DNA from: JBHAEC01 sp041855385
GTDB taxonomy: Bacteria > Bacillota > Negativicutes > Veillonellales > Veillonellaceae
Reading direction: 5' to 3'
NCBI GenBank assembly: GCA_041855385.1
Contig: JBHAEC010000030.1
Coordinates: 1-19,811, forward strand
Length of the DNA stretch: 19,811 nucleotides
The notes beneath the pieces were generated by a model, which did not search any database, was not told where the DNA came from, and saw nothing but the letters and a program-made list of their open reading frames with translations. A program made the translations under genes and the position numbers. The first letter of the stretch is position 1; every line of letters starts with the position of its first letter. Positions 1-7,408 of the stretch are shown piece by piece.

Positions 1-19
1 TTCAGGGAATGTCCCTGAA
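1..19 (+). other. perfect hairpin in the 23S-5S spacer
   Basis: Bases 1-8 and 12-19 are exact reverse complements (TTCAGGGA / TCCCTGAA) around a 3-nt loop, about 8 nt before the 5S gene. It lies in the expected position of the 23S-5S internal spacer, so it is most simply an rRNA-processing stem. The upstream 23S gene is outside the window, so a wider stem cannot be examined. Confidence 0.55.
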
Positions 20-26
20 ACGATAT

Positions 27-140
27 TCAGTGGCGATGGCTACGAGGATCCACCTGTTCCCATACCGAACACAGTCGTTAAGCTCGTAAACGCCGAACGT
101 ACTTGGCTGGAGACGGCCCGGGAGGATAGGTAGCTGCTGA
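27..140 (+). rRNA. rrf: 5S ribosomal RNA
   Basis: This is the 5S rRNA of the large ribosomal subunit. The conserved core with CCATACCGAACAC in loop B/C sits at about 59-71 and is followed by the domain with CGCCGAACGTACTTGG. The ends pair as helix I: CAGTGGC at 28-34 pairs with GCTGCTG at 133-139 using two G-U pairs. About 114 nt is a normal length. A terminator follows directly, so this is the end of an rRNA operon whose 16S and 23S genes lie upstream of the window. No tRNA follows it. Confidence 0.95.
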
Positions 141-144
141 TTAG

Positions 145-180
145 AAAAAGGGTTACCCTGAGTAACCCTTTTTGTTTTTT
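145..180 (+). terminator. Rho-independent terminator of the rRNA operon
   Basis: A perfect 12-bp stem (145-156 with 162-173, AAAAAGGGTTAC / GTAACCCTTTTT) encloses the loop CCTGA and runs into a T-rich tail ending at 180. It begins only a few bases after the 5S rRNA and closes the rRNA transcript. Confidence 0.92.
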
Positions 181-253
181 ATTAATTGCGACTGTTCATC
201 ATTTAATCCGAACAGCCCCTAATCCACTTTATGTTAGATGTAGGAGGGATAGC

Positions 254-1393
254 ATGACGAAGATTAAGGAGTTTCTTCAATCGGAGGTGGCAGGAGGCAT
301 TATACTCATTATTGCCTCATTGTTTGGTATTTTACTTGCAAACTCACCTTTTAGTGAGAATTATTTCTCATTTTTGGAAACAAAGATTGGCAGTTTATCT
401 ATACTACTTTGGATTAACGATGCATTAATGGCAATTTTTTTCTTGCTCGTAGGCTTAGAGATCAAAAGAGAAATGATTTGTGGCCAGTTGGATACTAACG
501 AGAAGAGAATACTTCCTACTTTGGCTGCTTTTTTTGGCCTAGTTTGTCCTGCAATTATCTATTCAGTTATAAATCACGGAAATCCTGAAGCCATGAGAGG
601 ATGGGGGATCCCAACAGCAACGGATATTGCTTTCGCATTGGGTGTGTTGGCTCTATTGGGAGACCGAGTTCCCGCTTCTTTAAAGGTGTTTCTTGCCGCA
701 CTGGCTATTATGGATGACTTAATGGCCATTGTTATTATCGCCATTTTTTATTCTACGGAATTGGCTTGGTTTTATTTGGGGGGAGCCCTTCTCCTGTTTA
801 TTGTTTTAATGGCGATGAATAAGAAGAATGTTACATGTAAATGGGCTTATATGACAGGAGGCTTTTTGCTCTGGATATGTGTATTAAAGTCCGGGATCCA
901 TGCTACATTGGCAGGAGTTATTTTGGCAATGACCATTCCTTATAAAGTTGAGAGAAACGGTACCGAAGTGTCTCCGCTTCTTTCTTGGGAACATACTTTA
1001 TCGCCGTGGGTAGCTTTTTTAATCGTACCCTTGTTTGGGTTTTCCAATGCCGGAGTTTCTTTTGGAGACGTTACACTGGGCGATTTAGCTCATCCTGTGG
1101 TATTGGGGATTTCTTTAGGGTTATTCTTTGGAAAACAAATCGGAGTTATGGGGTTGGTATACAGTTTGGTACGATTTAAAATAGTTTCCATGCCACAAGG
1201 AGCCAGCTGGAAACAGGTATATGGTGTCAGTCTTTTATGCGGGATTGGTTTTACCATGAGTCTTTTCGTATCTATGTTGGCTTTTAATGATCCTCATATG
1301 CTTGAGTATGCTAAAATTGGAGTCTTTATGGGCTCTTCTTTGGCAGGATTAGCTGGATATACGGTGCTAAGATTAATCCCTCCGGCAAATTGA
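254..1393 (+). CDS. nhaA: Na+/H+ antiporter NhaA
   Basis: This is an inner-membrane antiporter that exports Na+ (or Li+) in exchange for protons, serving sodium and pH homeostasis. The 379-aa protein matches the usual NhaA length and is strongly hydrophobic, with about 12 expected membrane segments. The family signature AMAIFFLLVGLEIKRE-like block is at about residues 57-73 (here with LMAIFF). The conserved Asp of TM IV is in ATDIAFALG (D124), and the paired ion-binding aspartates of TM V are D154 and D155 in IMDDL. A Lys in the segment FGKQIGV is a plausible counterpart of the TM X Lys. AGGAGGG at 242-248 places the ATG well. It stands alone between the rRNA terminator and its own terminator, so it is probably monocistronic. 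I could not identify a convincing -35/-10 pair in the short gap after the rRNA terminator. Confidence 0.96.
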   Translation: MTKIKEFLQSEVAGGIILIIASLFGILLANSPFSENYFSFLETKIGSLSILLWINDALMAIFFLLVGLEIKREMICGQLDTNEKRILPTLAAFFGLVCPAIIYSVINHGNPEAMRGWGIPTATDIAFALGVLALLGDRVPASLKVFLAALAIMDDLMAIVIIAIFYSTELAWFYLGGALLLFIVLMAMNKKNVTCKWAYMTGGFLLWICVLKSGIHATLAGVILAMTIPYKVERNGTEVSPLLSWEHTLSPWVAFLIVPLFGFSNAGVSFGDVTLGDLAHPVVLGISLGLFFGKQIGVMGLVYSLVRFKIVSMPQGASWKQVYGVSLLCGIGFTMSLFVSMLAFNDPHMLEYAKIGVFMGSSLAGLAGYTVLRLIPPAN

Positions 1394-1410
1394 ATATGAA
1401 ATATGATATG

Positions 1411-1450
1411 ACACACCTGCTTTTGAAACAGGTGTGTTTTTATTTTTGTT
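1411..1450 (+). terminator. Rho-independent terminator after nhaA
   Basis: A 9-bp stem ACACACCTG (1411-1419) / CAGGTGTGT (1429-1437) is followed by a T-rich run. It starts 18 nt after the nhaA stop and isolates nhaA from the next gene. Confidence 0.88.
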
Positions 1451-1736
1451 TGATGTTTACTTTATACTGGAAAAACCTTTGATCTTAATAGTATAGATGA
1501 GGGGCAATTAATTTATGTCTGTGAATTGGGTTTATATAATTGAGCAAAGCGGCTTTTTAGTTACTTTTTTATACAAAATATGGTAGGTAAAAATGAGTGC
1601 TCTATACAATATTGTGCAGATGAAAGATGAAAGTTATATGAAAGTGGGAGAAAAAAGATGAAAAATGCGGAAAATTTTGACAAAATGGAGAAAAAATAGT
1701 AAAATAACCATGTTGTTGATTGAGAGGTGGTTATAT

Positions 1737-2531
1737 TTGAGAAAATACATAGTTTTAATAATGTGTTGGCTTTTTATGTTGACTACGGTGGCGTTTGCTA
1801 CTAATGTGGAGAAAGGGCACAGAGGGCAACCGGTAAAAGAGATTCAGCTAATTCTTATAGAAAAAGGTTATTTAAAAGACAGCGCTGACGGTGTGTATGG
1901 CAGCAAAACGGAATTGGCTGTAAAGCACTTTCAGAAGGATCATGATGTGAAGGTTACGGGAAAGGTAGACAATAAGACATTGTCTCTGTTACAGAAAAAA
2001 GAATCTTCATCCGTGTCGAAGGCTGGCAAAGAGGGCATAGGAATCGGTGATAGAGGGCAGGCAGTGCGCGAGGTCCAGGAACGATTGGTTTCATCCGGCT
2101 TTTCTCCGGGAAGCATTGATGGTGTATATGGAAATGATACGGCCAGAGCAGTTAAGCGTTTCCAAGAGCATCATAGTTTACCGCAAACGGGAGTTGTTGA
2201 CGGAAAGACGAAGGAGTTTCTCAAGAAAGATCGAGGCGTGCCCACAAAATACAAGAAAGTAATTACCATGGAAGCAACTGCCTATACGGCTCATGATCCG
2301 GGAAATGGTAATTATACGGCGAGAGGCAATTTATTGCGCCGTGGATTGGTGTCTGTAGATCCGGATGTCATTCCTTTGGGGACAGAGCTTTATATTGAGG
2401 GCTATGGTTATGCCGTAGCGGATGATATAGGGGGTGCAATCCAAGGGCACCGTATTGATTTGGCGATGGAGACCAGAGATGAAGCTTTTGCCTTCGGTCG
2501 TCGCGATGTACAGGTATACGTGCTTAATTAA
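1737..2531 (+). CDS. secreted peptidoglycan-binding and 3D-domain protein (putative wall hydrolase)
   Basis: This is a probable exported cell-wall enzyme. From the TTG at 1737 the 264-aa product opens with a textbook signal peptide (RKYIV, hydrophobic core, cleavage near VAFA-TN at residue 21). Two peptidoglycan_binding_1 repeats follow (about 27-86 and 104-163, each with a DGVYG motif). The C-terminal 3D domain (about 178-263) is a double-psi beta-barrel named for three conserved Asp, here most likely D208, D230 and D241, in VDPDVIPLGT and ADDIGGAIQGHRID. Related folds occur in MltA-type lytic transglycosylases, so glycan cleavage is plausible but not demonstrated. I prefer the TTG because GAGAGGTGG (1722-1730) is correctly spaced and the upstream ATG at 1665 would add 24 residues ahead of the signal peptide. 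No partner gene is adjacent; a terminator-like hairpin follows. Confidence 0.88.
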   Translation: MRKYIVLIMCWLFMLTTVAFATNVEKGHRGQPVKEIQLILIEKGYLKDSADGVYGSKTELAVKHFQKDHDVKVTGKVDNKTLSLLQKKESSSVSKAGKEGIGIGDRGQAVREVQERLVSSGFSPGSIDGVYGNDTARAVKRFQEHHSLPQTGVVDGKTKEFLKKDRGVPTKYKKVITMEATAYTAHDPGNGNYTARGNLLRRGLVSVDPDVIPLGTELYIEGYGYAVADDIGGAIQGHRIDLAMETRDEAFAFGRRDVQVYVLN

Positions 2532-2580
2532 ACGGCTTATTTAAAACGATATGCGAATATTATAAACATTTTGATTTGTG

Positions 2581-2632
2581 CGGAGATGTGTGGCGAGAGC
2601 TTTTGTTATCGTCCCTATCTCCGTATTTTTAT
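2581..2632 (+). terminator. probable terminator after the 3D-domain gene
   Basis: CGGAGAT (2581-2587) pairs with ATCTCCG (2617-2623) and is followed by TATTTTTAT. The 29-nt interior can pair further (GGCGA with TCGTCC, with a bulge). The stem is longer-looped than usual, so confidence is moderate. The remaining bases to purR hold only its promoter region. Confidence 0.55.
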
Positions 2633-2700
2633 ATCTGAAAAAAGAAAAGTCCGGAAAAAAACAACCATATTTATTCTTTTCCTCGTTTCGAGATATATTA

Positions 2701-2729
2701 TTGTATGTATTTATTTAGCGAATTATGGT
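2701..2729 (+). promoter_or_regulatory. candidate purR operon promoter
   Basis: TTGTAT (2701-2706), a 17-nt spacer and TATGGT (2724-2729) form a plausible sigma-A promoter about 45 nt before the purR start. Downstream, TTTTCGAACGT (2749-2759) resembles part of a PurBox, whose Bacillus core is CCGAAC, and AGCGAAT (2717-2723) could be a degenerate second half. Autoregulation by PurR is therefore possible, but the match is partial. Confidence 0.4.
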
Positions 2730-2772
2730 ATTCTTTAAGGGATAATTATTTTCGAACGTAAAGGAGGTAGCT

Positions 2773-3612
2773 ATGGATAAAGTTCGTAGAGTGGAACGCA
2801 TGGTTGCGCTGACAAAAATGTTGGTAGATTCCCCACAAAAGCTTATCCCGCTTAATTCTTTTTGTGAGTTTTTTTCCATTGCAAAATCAACATTAAGTGA
2901 AGATTTGTTATCTATAAAAGAGTCGTTTAAGCATTTTGAGCTTGGAGCGGTGGAAACCGTAGCAGGAGCGGCCGGAGGCGTACGATTTATTCCGTATCGA
3001 AAAGGAAAACGCGCAAATGATGTTTTATTGGAAGTAGAGGACCGGTTTAAGCAGGAAGATCGGGTTATTCCGGGCGGATTTCTCTATATGTCCGATATAT
3101 TATATGATTGGCATATAGCGAACCGGTTGGGCGAAATTTTAATGACACGATTTGCTAAGGATAAGCCGGATTATATTATGACAGTAGAGACGAAGGGGAT
3201 TCCCTTGGCCGTTATGGTGGCAAGAGCTTTTAATAAGCCTTTAGTAATTGCCAGACGAGACAGTAGGGTGACGGAAGGTTCATCTATCAGCATTAATTAT
3301 GTGACCGGTTCATTGCGACGGATTCAAACTATGTCTCTTACAAAAAGGGCAATACCGGCGGGATCGAGAGTGCTTCTTATTGATGACTTTATGAAAGCCG
3401 GCGGAACGGCAAAAGGGATGAAGGAACTTGTTACGGAAATGGGTGGTGTTGTGGTTGGCACAGGAGTGCTGGTGGCAACGGATGAGCCAAGTCCCAAATT
3501 AATAGATAACTATAAAGCGTTGTTTATTTTTAAACATGTAGATGAAGTGACGAAGCAAATTGATATAGAACCTGTTTTTGATTCTATCGTAGAAGAGGAG
3601 AAGAAAGAATGA
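2773..3612 (+). CDS. purR: pur operon repressor PurR
   Basis: This is a transcription regulator of purine genes in Firmicutes that senses PRPP. The 279-aa length is normal. Residues 1-75 form the N-terminal winged-helix DNA-binding domain (RRVERMVALTKMLVDSP opening, then AKSTLSEDL as the recognition region). The remainder is a type I phosphoribosyltransferase-like domain carrying the PRPP loop LLIDDFMKAGGTAKG at about 201-215. The fold binds PRPP but is not known to be catalytic. The ribosome site AAAGGAGG is ideally placed before the ATG. The gene is first in a run with glmU, prs and pth, an order seen in Bacillus (there with yabJ, spoVG and ctc between, which are absent here). Its last bases overlap the glmU start in ATGA, implying translational coupling. 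Confidence 0.95.
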   Translation: MDKVRRVERMVALTKMLVDSPQKLIPLNSFCEFFSIAKSTLSEDLLSIKESFKHFELGAVETVAGAAGGVRFIPYRKGKRANDVLLEVEDRFKQEDRVIPGGFLYMSDILYDWHIANRLGEILMTRFAKDKPDYIMTVETKGIPLAVMVARAFNKPLVIARRDSRVTEGSSISINYVTGSLRRIQTMSLTKRAIPAGSRVLLIDDFMKAGGTAKGMKELVTEMGGVVVGTGVLVATDEPSPKLIDNYKALFIFKHVDEVTKQIDIEPVFDSIVEEEKKE

Positions 3613-4982
3613 ACCCAGTAGTAGCTGTGATTTTAGCGGCGGGAAAGGGAACTCGCATGAAGTCGGCCTTACCGAAGGTGCTCCATAAAGTAGGGGGAAA
3701 AGCGATGGTGGAAAAAGTAGTGGAAACTGCCAAGGAACTGCCTACGGAGCGTCAAATCGTTATTATTGGTTTTGGGGGTGAAGCGGTGGAAGAATATCTG
3801 CAAGATCAAGCGCAATTTGTTCTCCAAAAAGAACAAAACGGAACGGGGCATGCCGTACAGCAAGCTGCACCTCTATTGGCTGAGTATGAGGGAACAATCC
3901 TCGTGCTTTGCGGAGATACGCCGCTTATTCGCAAGGAGACGCTACAGGCACTTTTAAAGGCCCATGAAACAAATTGTGCGGTTGCCACTATTTTGACGGC
4001 AAAAATGCCTGACCCAACGGGGTATGGACGTATTATCAGAAACGATGAAGGACAGGTATTGCGCATAGTAGAGCAAAAGGATGGAACTGAAGAAGAATTG
4101 GCTGTGGATGAGGTGAATGCGGGTATATATGCCTTTCAAAGTAAACACCTGTGGCCTGCATTGAGTAAAATATCCACAGATAATGCACAAGGCGAATTGT
4201 ATTTAACTGATGTTATCTCCATTTTGGTAAATGAGGGTGAAATCGTCAGCGCCTATATGACGGAAGATCAATCGGAGACACTAGGAGTAAATTCAAGAGA
4301 GCAATTGGCAGAGGCCGAATATATTCTTCGCGTGAGAAAGAACAAAGAATTGATGAGGGATGGAGTAACGATCATTGACCCGGCAACAACATATGTGGAG
4401 GAAGCGGTTGTTGTAGGCAGAGATACGGTACTGCACCCGGGGACAATATTAGAGGGCACTACACGAATCGGTGAAGGATGTGAAATCGGCCCTTATACGA
4501 GATTGACAAATGTTTGTGTGGGTGATGGAACAAGCGTGCATCTTTCCTATGCTCATGACTGTGAAATTAGAGACAATGCAGATGTAGGGCCTTACGTACA
4601 CATTCGCCCCAATTCCGTTATCGGAGATAAGGTACATATAGGAAACTTTGTGGAGGTTAAAAATAGCATTGTCGGGGAAGGAACGAAGTTTCCTCATTTA
4701 TCTTATATCGGAGACAGCGATATAGGTAGCAAGGTCAATATCGGATGTGGTACAATAACGGTGAACTATAATGGGAAAACAAAACATCGCACCACAATAC
4801 AAGATGGCGCGTTTGTTGGGTGTAACTCCAACTTGGTTGCGCCTGTGACTATCGGCAAACAGAGTTATGTAGGGGCAGGATCCACCATTACTAAAGATGT
4901 TCCCGATAGGGCACTGGCAGTTGGTCGAAGCAAGCAAATTGTTAAAGAAAATTGGGTTACTGAGGACACATTTAAGAAGTAA
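3609..4982 (+). CDS. glmU: bifunctional GlcNAc-1-P uridyltransferase / glucosamine-1-P acetyltransferase
   Basis: This cytoplasmic enzyme makes UDP-GlcNAc, the precursor of peptidoglycan and lipopolysaccharide. The N-terminal pyrophosphorylase domain carries LAAGKGTRMKSALPK at residues 9-23, the uridine-binding LQKEQNGTGHA at 72-82 and LCGDTP at 100-105. From about residue 250 a left-handed beta-helix of hexapeptide repeats forms the acetyltransferase; H363 in PHLSYIGD aligns with the catalytic His of E. coli GlmU, and NYNGK follows at 386-390. The 457-aa length is typical. Its start overlaps the purR stop by 4 nt, and prs begins 15 nt after its end, so the three are one operon. Placing it with prs ties cell-wall precursor supply to nucleotide metabolism. 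Confidence 0.97.
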   Translation: MNPVVAVILAAGKGTRMKSALPKVLHKVGGKAMVEKVVETAKELPTERQIVIIGFGGEAVEEYLQDQAQFVLQKEQNGTGHAVQQAAPLLAEYEGTILVLCGDTPLIRKETLQALLKAHETNCAVATILTAKMPDPTGYGRIIRNDEGQVLRIVEQKDGTEEELAVDEVNAGIYAFQSKHLWPALSKISTDNAQGELYLTDVISILVNEGEIVSAYMTEDQSETLGVNSREQLAEAEYILRVRKNKELMRDGVTIIDPATTYVEEAVVVGRDTVLHPGTILEGTTRIGEGCEIGPYTRLTNVCVGDGTSVHLSYAHDCEIRDNADVGPYVHIRPNSVIGDKVHIGNFVEVKNSIVGEGTKFPHLSYIGDSDIGSKVNIGCGTITVNYNGKTKHRTTIQDGAFVGCNSNLVAPVTIGKQSYVGAGSTITKDVPDRALAVGRSKQIVKENWVTEDTFKK

Positions 4983-4997
4983 AAGGGAGCGTAGGTT

Positions 4998-5951
4998 ATG
5001 TCTGTCGAAGATGGTAAAAAGTTGAAAATTTTTACGGGAAATGCTAATCCTGAATTGGCAAAAGAAATATGTGATTATTTAGGATTACCTTTGGGGGAAG
5101 CTTTTATCGGCCGCTTTAACAATGGCGAAGTGCAAGTAATGATTGATGAAAGCGTGCGCGGTAAGGACGTGTTTATCGTTCAACCTACCAGCTATCCTGC
5201 AAATGATAATTTGATTGAATTGTTGGTTATGGCGGATGCATTAAAGCGTGCATCAGCTCGTCATATTACCGCTGTGGTGCCTTACTACGGTTATGCACGC
5301 CAAGATCGCAAGACAAGAGGGCGTGAACCCATTACGGCAAAGTTGGTAGCTAATTTGATGGAAACGGCGGGGGTTACCCGTTTGGTAACCATTGATCTTC
5401 ATGCAGGGCAAATTCAAGGATTCTTTGATATGCCCGTGGATCACCTGTTAGGTGCTTCCATTTTGGCAAAATACATCAATGAAAAGAAGATGGAAGATCT
5501 CATTGTTGTATCTCCCGATCTTGGAGGGGTAACGCGTGCCCGTGATTTAGCGGATCGCATCGGTGCACCCATTGCTATTATCGAAAAGAAGCGACCACAG
5601 CCGGGGGTGGCTAAGGTTATGAACCTTATCGGATCCGTAGAAGGCAAAAACTGTATTATTATCGACGATATTGTTGATACGGCAGGCTCTTTGGTAGAAG
5701 GAGCAAAGGCACTGGAAGAGTTTGGTGCAAAATCGGTTATGGCTTGTGTAACTCATGCGGTATTGACAGATCCGGCCTGTGAACGGATTGCTAATTCCAA
5801 TATCAAGGAACTTATCGTTACGAACACCATTTCTTTGCCGGAAGAAAAGCGCATTCCCAATATTACATCCCTTTCTGTAGCTCCCTTATTGGGCGAAGCG
5901 ATTATGCGCATTTTCCATGATGTATCTGTAAGTAAACTTTTTGATAAGTAA
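4998..5951 (+). CDS. prs: ribose-phosphate pyrophosphokinase (PRPP synthetase)
   Basis: Converts ribose-5-phosphate and ATP to PRPP, which feeds purine, pyrimidine, His, Trp and NAD synthesis and is also the PurR effector. The 317-aa protein has the class I features: FNNGEVQV near residues 40-47, the ATP-site segment RQDRKTRGREP at 101-111, DLHAGQIQGFF at 133-143, the flexible-loop region PDLGGVTRARDLA at 173-185, and the PRPP/ribose-5-P loop IIIDDIVDTAGSL at 220-232. AAAAGGGAG precedes the ATG with normal spacing. It is third in the purR operon, so the cell makes the repressor and the enzyme for its ligand from one transcript. Confidence 0.97.
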   Translation: MSVEDGKKLKIFTGNANPELAKEICDYLGLPLGEAFIGRFNNGEVQVMIDESVRGKDVFIVQPTSYPANDNLIELLVMADALKRASARHITAVVPYYGYARQDRKTRGREPITAKLVANLMETAGVTRLVTIDLHAGQIQGFFDMPVDHLLGASILAKYINEKKMEDLIVVSPDLGGVTRARDLADRIGAPIAIIEKKRPQPGVAKVMNLIGSVEGKNCIIIDDIVDTAGSLVEGAKALEEFGAKSVMACVTHAVLTDPACERIANSNIKELIVTNTISLPEEKRIPNITSLSVAPLLGEAIMRIFHDVSVSKLFDK

Positions 5952-5963
5952 TAAAATTTGTAA

Positions 5964-5994
5964 AGGCCGGGGTGGCAAATTGCTGTCCCGGCTT
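5964..5994 (+). other. long intra-operon hairpin between prs and pth
   Basis: Bases 5964-5977 and 5981-5994 can form a 14-bp stem (four G-U pairs) with a 3-nt AAT loop. The GC-rich core is GCCGGG / CCCGGC. No T-run follows (ATAACTTG), so it is not a standard Rho-independent terminator; it may be a partial terminator, a 3'-end stabiliser of the upstream mRNA or a processing site. Confidence 0.6.
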
Positions 5995-6040
5995 ATAACT
6001 TGATGGCATGTATTTTTATTAAAACGATGATGGTGAAAAT

Positions 6041-6619
6041 ATGAAGTTAATTGTGGGCTTGGGGAATCCGGGGCAACAGTATGAGCATACAAAACATAAT
6101 GTGGGATTTAAAGTTGTGGATTATATTGCCGGTAAGGTTAACCATACCCCTTGGAGAGAAGAGCATAAAGCTTTGGTGTGTACCTTTTCACACGAGGGAG
6201 AGAAGATTTTGCTTGCTAAGCCGCAAACATATATGAATCTCAGTGGCGAGTCCATAGGTCCCTTGGCGAGATATTATAAAATTGAAGCGCAGGATATTTT
6301 CTGTATATATGACGATATGGATTTGCCGGTGGGAAAACTGCGAATTCGAATCAATGGTAGCGCCGGCGGTCATAATGGTATTAAGTCCATGATCAGTCAC
6401 TTGGGGACGGAGGACTTTATTCGTTTTCGCTTGGGAATTGGCCGACCGCTGCCACAGTGGACCGTAATTGACCATGTACTTGCCCCCTTTGCGGAAGAGT
6501 ACAGAGAAAAGGCGGAAAAAGGAATTAAAGACATGGGGGAGGCCATTTTGGGGATTCTTTCCGTGGGGATTGATAAAGGAATGAATCAATATAACCCGAA
6601 GAGAGGAAGACGAACGTAA
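6041..6619 (+). CDS. pth: peptidyl-tRNA hydrolase
   Basis: Releases tRNA from peptidyl-tRNAs that drop off the ribosome. The 192-aa protein is the usual bacterial Pth length. Residues matching the E. coli active site are N9 in GLGNPG, H19 in KHNVGF, N66 in TYMNLSG, D91 in YDDMDLPVG and N112 in GGHNGIKS. The ribosome site (TGGTGA at about 6031-6036) is weaker than for its neighbours. It follows prs by 89 nt containing the hairpin at 5964-5994, so its expression may be tuned separately from the rest of the operon. The same neighbour relation (prs then spoVC/pth) is known in Bacillus. Confidence 0.95.
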   Translation: MKLIVGLGNPGQQYEHTKHNVGFKVVDYIAGKVNHTPWREEHKALVCTFSHEGEKILLAKPQTYMNLSGESIGPLARYYKIEAQDIFCIYDDMDLPVGKLRIRINGSAGGHNGIKSMISHLGTEDFIRFRLGIGRPLPQWTVIDHVLAPFAEEYREKAEKGIKDMGEAILGILSVGIDKGMNQYNPKRGRRT

Positions 6620-6626
6620 GTTTTCG

Positions 6627-6656
6627 TTGACTAAATTGCGTGAATTGTGATATTAT
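6627..6656 (+). promoter_or_regulatory. rpsD promoter
   Basis: TTGACT (6627-6632), an 18-nt spacer and TATTAT (6651-6656), with TGTGA just upstream of the -10, form a strong sigma-A type promoter directly after pth. The predicted transcript starts near 6663 and has a leader of about 47 nt before rpsD. Confidence 0.75.
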
Positions 6657-6666
6657 TTTTGGGTAA

Positions 6667-6683
6667 CCTATTATGAGAATAGG
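6667..6683 (+). promoter_or_regulatory. rpsD leader hairpin (possible S4 autoregulatory site)
   Basis: CCTATT (6667-6672) pairs with AATAGG (6678-6683) around a 5-nt loop, at the very start of the predicted rpsD mRNA. Firmicute S4 is known to repress its own mRNA through a structured leader; this leader is much shorter than the described one, so equivalence is only a hypothesis. Confidence 0.35.
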
Positions 6684-6709
6684 AAAATTTTGAATGAGGT
6701 GATAAACAC

Positions 6710-7297
6710 ATGGCAACGAGAAGAGAAGCACGATTTAAGTTATGCCGTCGGTTTGGTGTGAATGTATTTGGCCATCCGAATGCGTTAAAGCGTGTAAAAA
6801 AGGACCAAAGACAGAAAAAAATGTCTGAGTACGGTACACAATTATTAGAAAAACAGAAAGTAAAAACCTATTACAACCTATTAGAGCGTCAATTTGTACG
6901 CTATTATGATAAGGCGAAGAAAATGCAGGGTGTAACCGGTGAGAACATGCTTAAACTATTGGAATGTCGTTTGGACAACTTGGTTTATCGCATCGGTTTC
7001 GGCAGTTCCATCCGCCAAGCTCGCCAAATGGTAAATCATGGACATGTTTTGGTAAACGGCAAACGCGTAGACATTCCTTCTTACCAATGCAAACCCGGAG
7101 ATGTTATTGAGCTTCGTGAAGCATCTCGCGACAATGAATTCTTTAAAACCAGTTTCCAAGAAGTTCGCTCTTTTGAACTTCCCTATATCGAAAAAGATTT
7201 GGAAGCTTTCAAGGGAACTTTGACTCGTTTACCTGAGCGTGACGAACTTCCTATCGAAGTTAACGAGACGTTGATCGTCGAATTGTACAGCAAGTAA
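6710..7297 (+). CDS. rpsD: 30S ribosomal protein S4
   Basis: Primary 16S rRNA-binding protein that nucleates assembly of the 30S body and contributes to decoding accuracy. The 195-aa protein carries the N-terminal S4 domain and a clear S4 RNA-binding motif (LECRLDNLVYRIGF at about 83-96, then ARQMVNHGHVLVNGKRVDIPSY). Only one Cys (C12) remains in the N-terminal region, so this is the zinc-free C-minus form. GAGGTGAT (6696-6703) sets the ATG. It has its own promoter and is separate from the S13-S11-RpoA cluster, as in Bacillus. A second S4 paralogue elsewhere in the genome is possible but cannot be seen here. Confidence 0.96.
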   Translation: MATRREARFKLCRRFGVNVFGHPNALKRVKKDQRQKKMSEYGTQLLEKQKVKTYYNLLERQFVRYYDKAKKMQGVTGENMLKLLECRLDNLVYRIGFGSSIRQARQMVNHGHVLVNGKRVDIPSYQCKPGDVIELREASRDNEFFKTSFQEVRSFELPYIEKDLEAFKGTLTRLPERDELPIEVNETLIVELYSK

Positions 7298-7325
7298 TCT
7301 ATTTGATTTAATATTTTTTGATACG

Positions 7326-7380
7326 CTTTACCTTGGATTCCACTAGCCCCGGAAGAAGAGGGGATAAAGCACATGGTAAG
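7326..7380 (+). ncRNA. probable L13 ribosomal-protein leader RNA
   Basis: This structured leader lies 29 nt before rplM. TTACC (7328-7332) pairs with GGTAA (7375-7379), extended inward past a T-T mismatch by TG/CA. An inner hairpin CCCC (7347-7350) / GGGG (7360-7363) has a purine loop. The unpaired segments CACTAG and ATAAAGCAC fit my memory of the Rfam L13_leader family, by which L13 represses its own operon in low-GC Gram-positives. TTGTAC (7283-7288) with TTTAAT (7307-7312) is a weak candidate promoter. Confidence 0.72.
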
Positions 7381-7408
7381 TTAGTCGTATTTAGGAGGAA
7401 GTTACAGC

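Noticed and set aside
181..253. possible tRNA or promoter after the rRNA terminator
   Set aside because: No cloverleaf arms or T-loop sequence, and no -35/-10 pair with acceptable spacing could be found.
6188..6589. 133-codon minus-strand frame
   Set aside because: It is antisense to pth, which is a certain gene.
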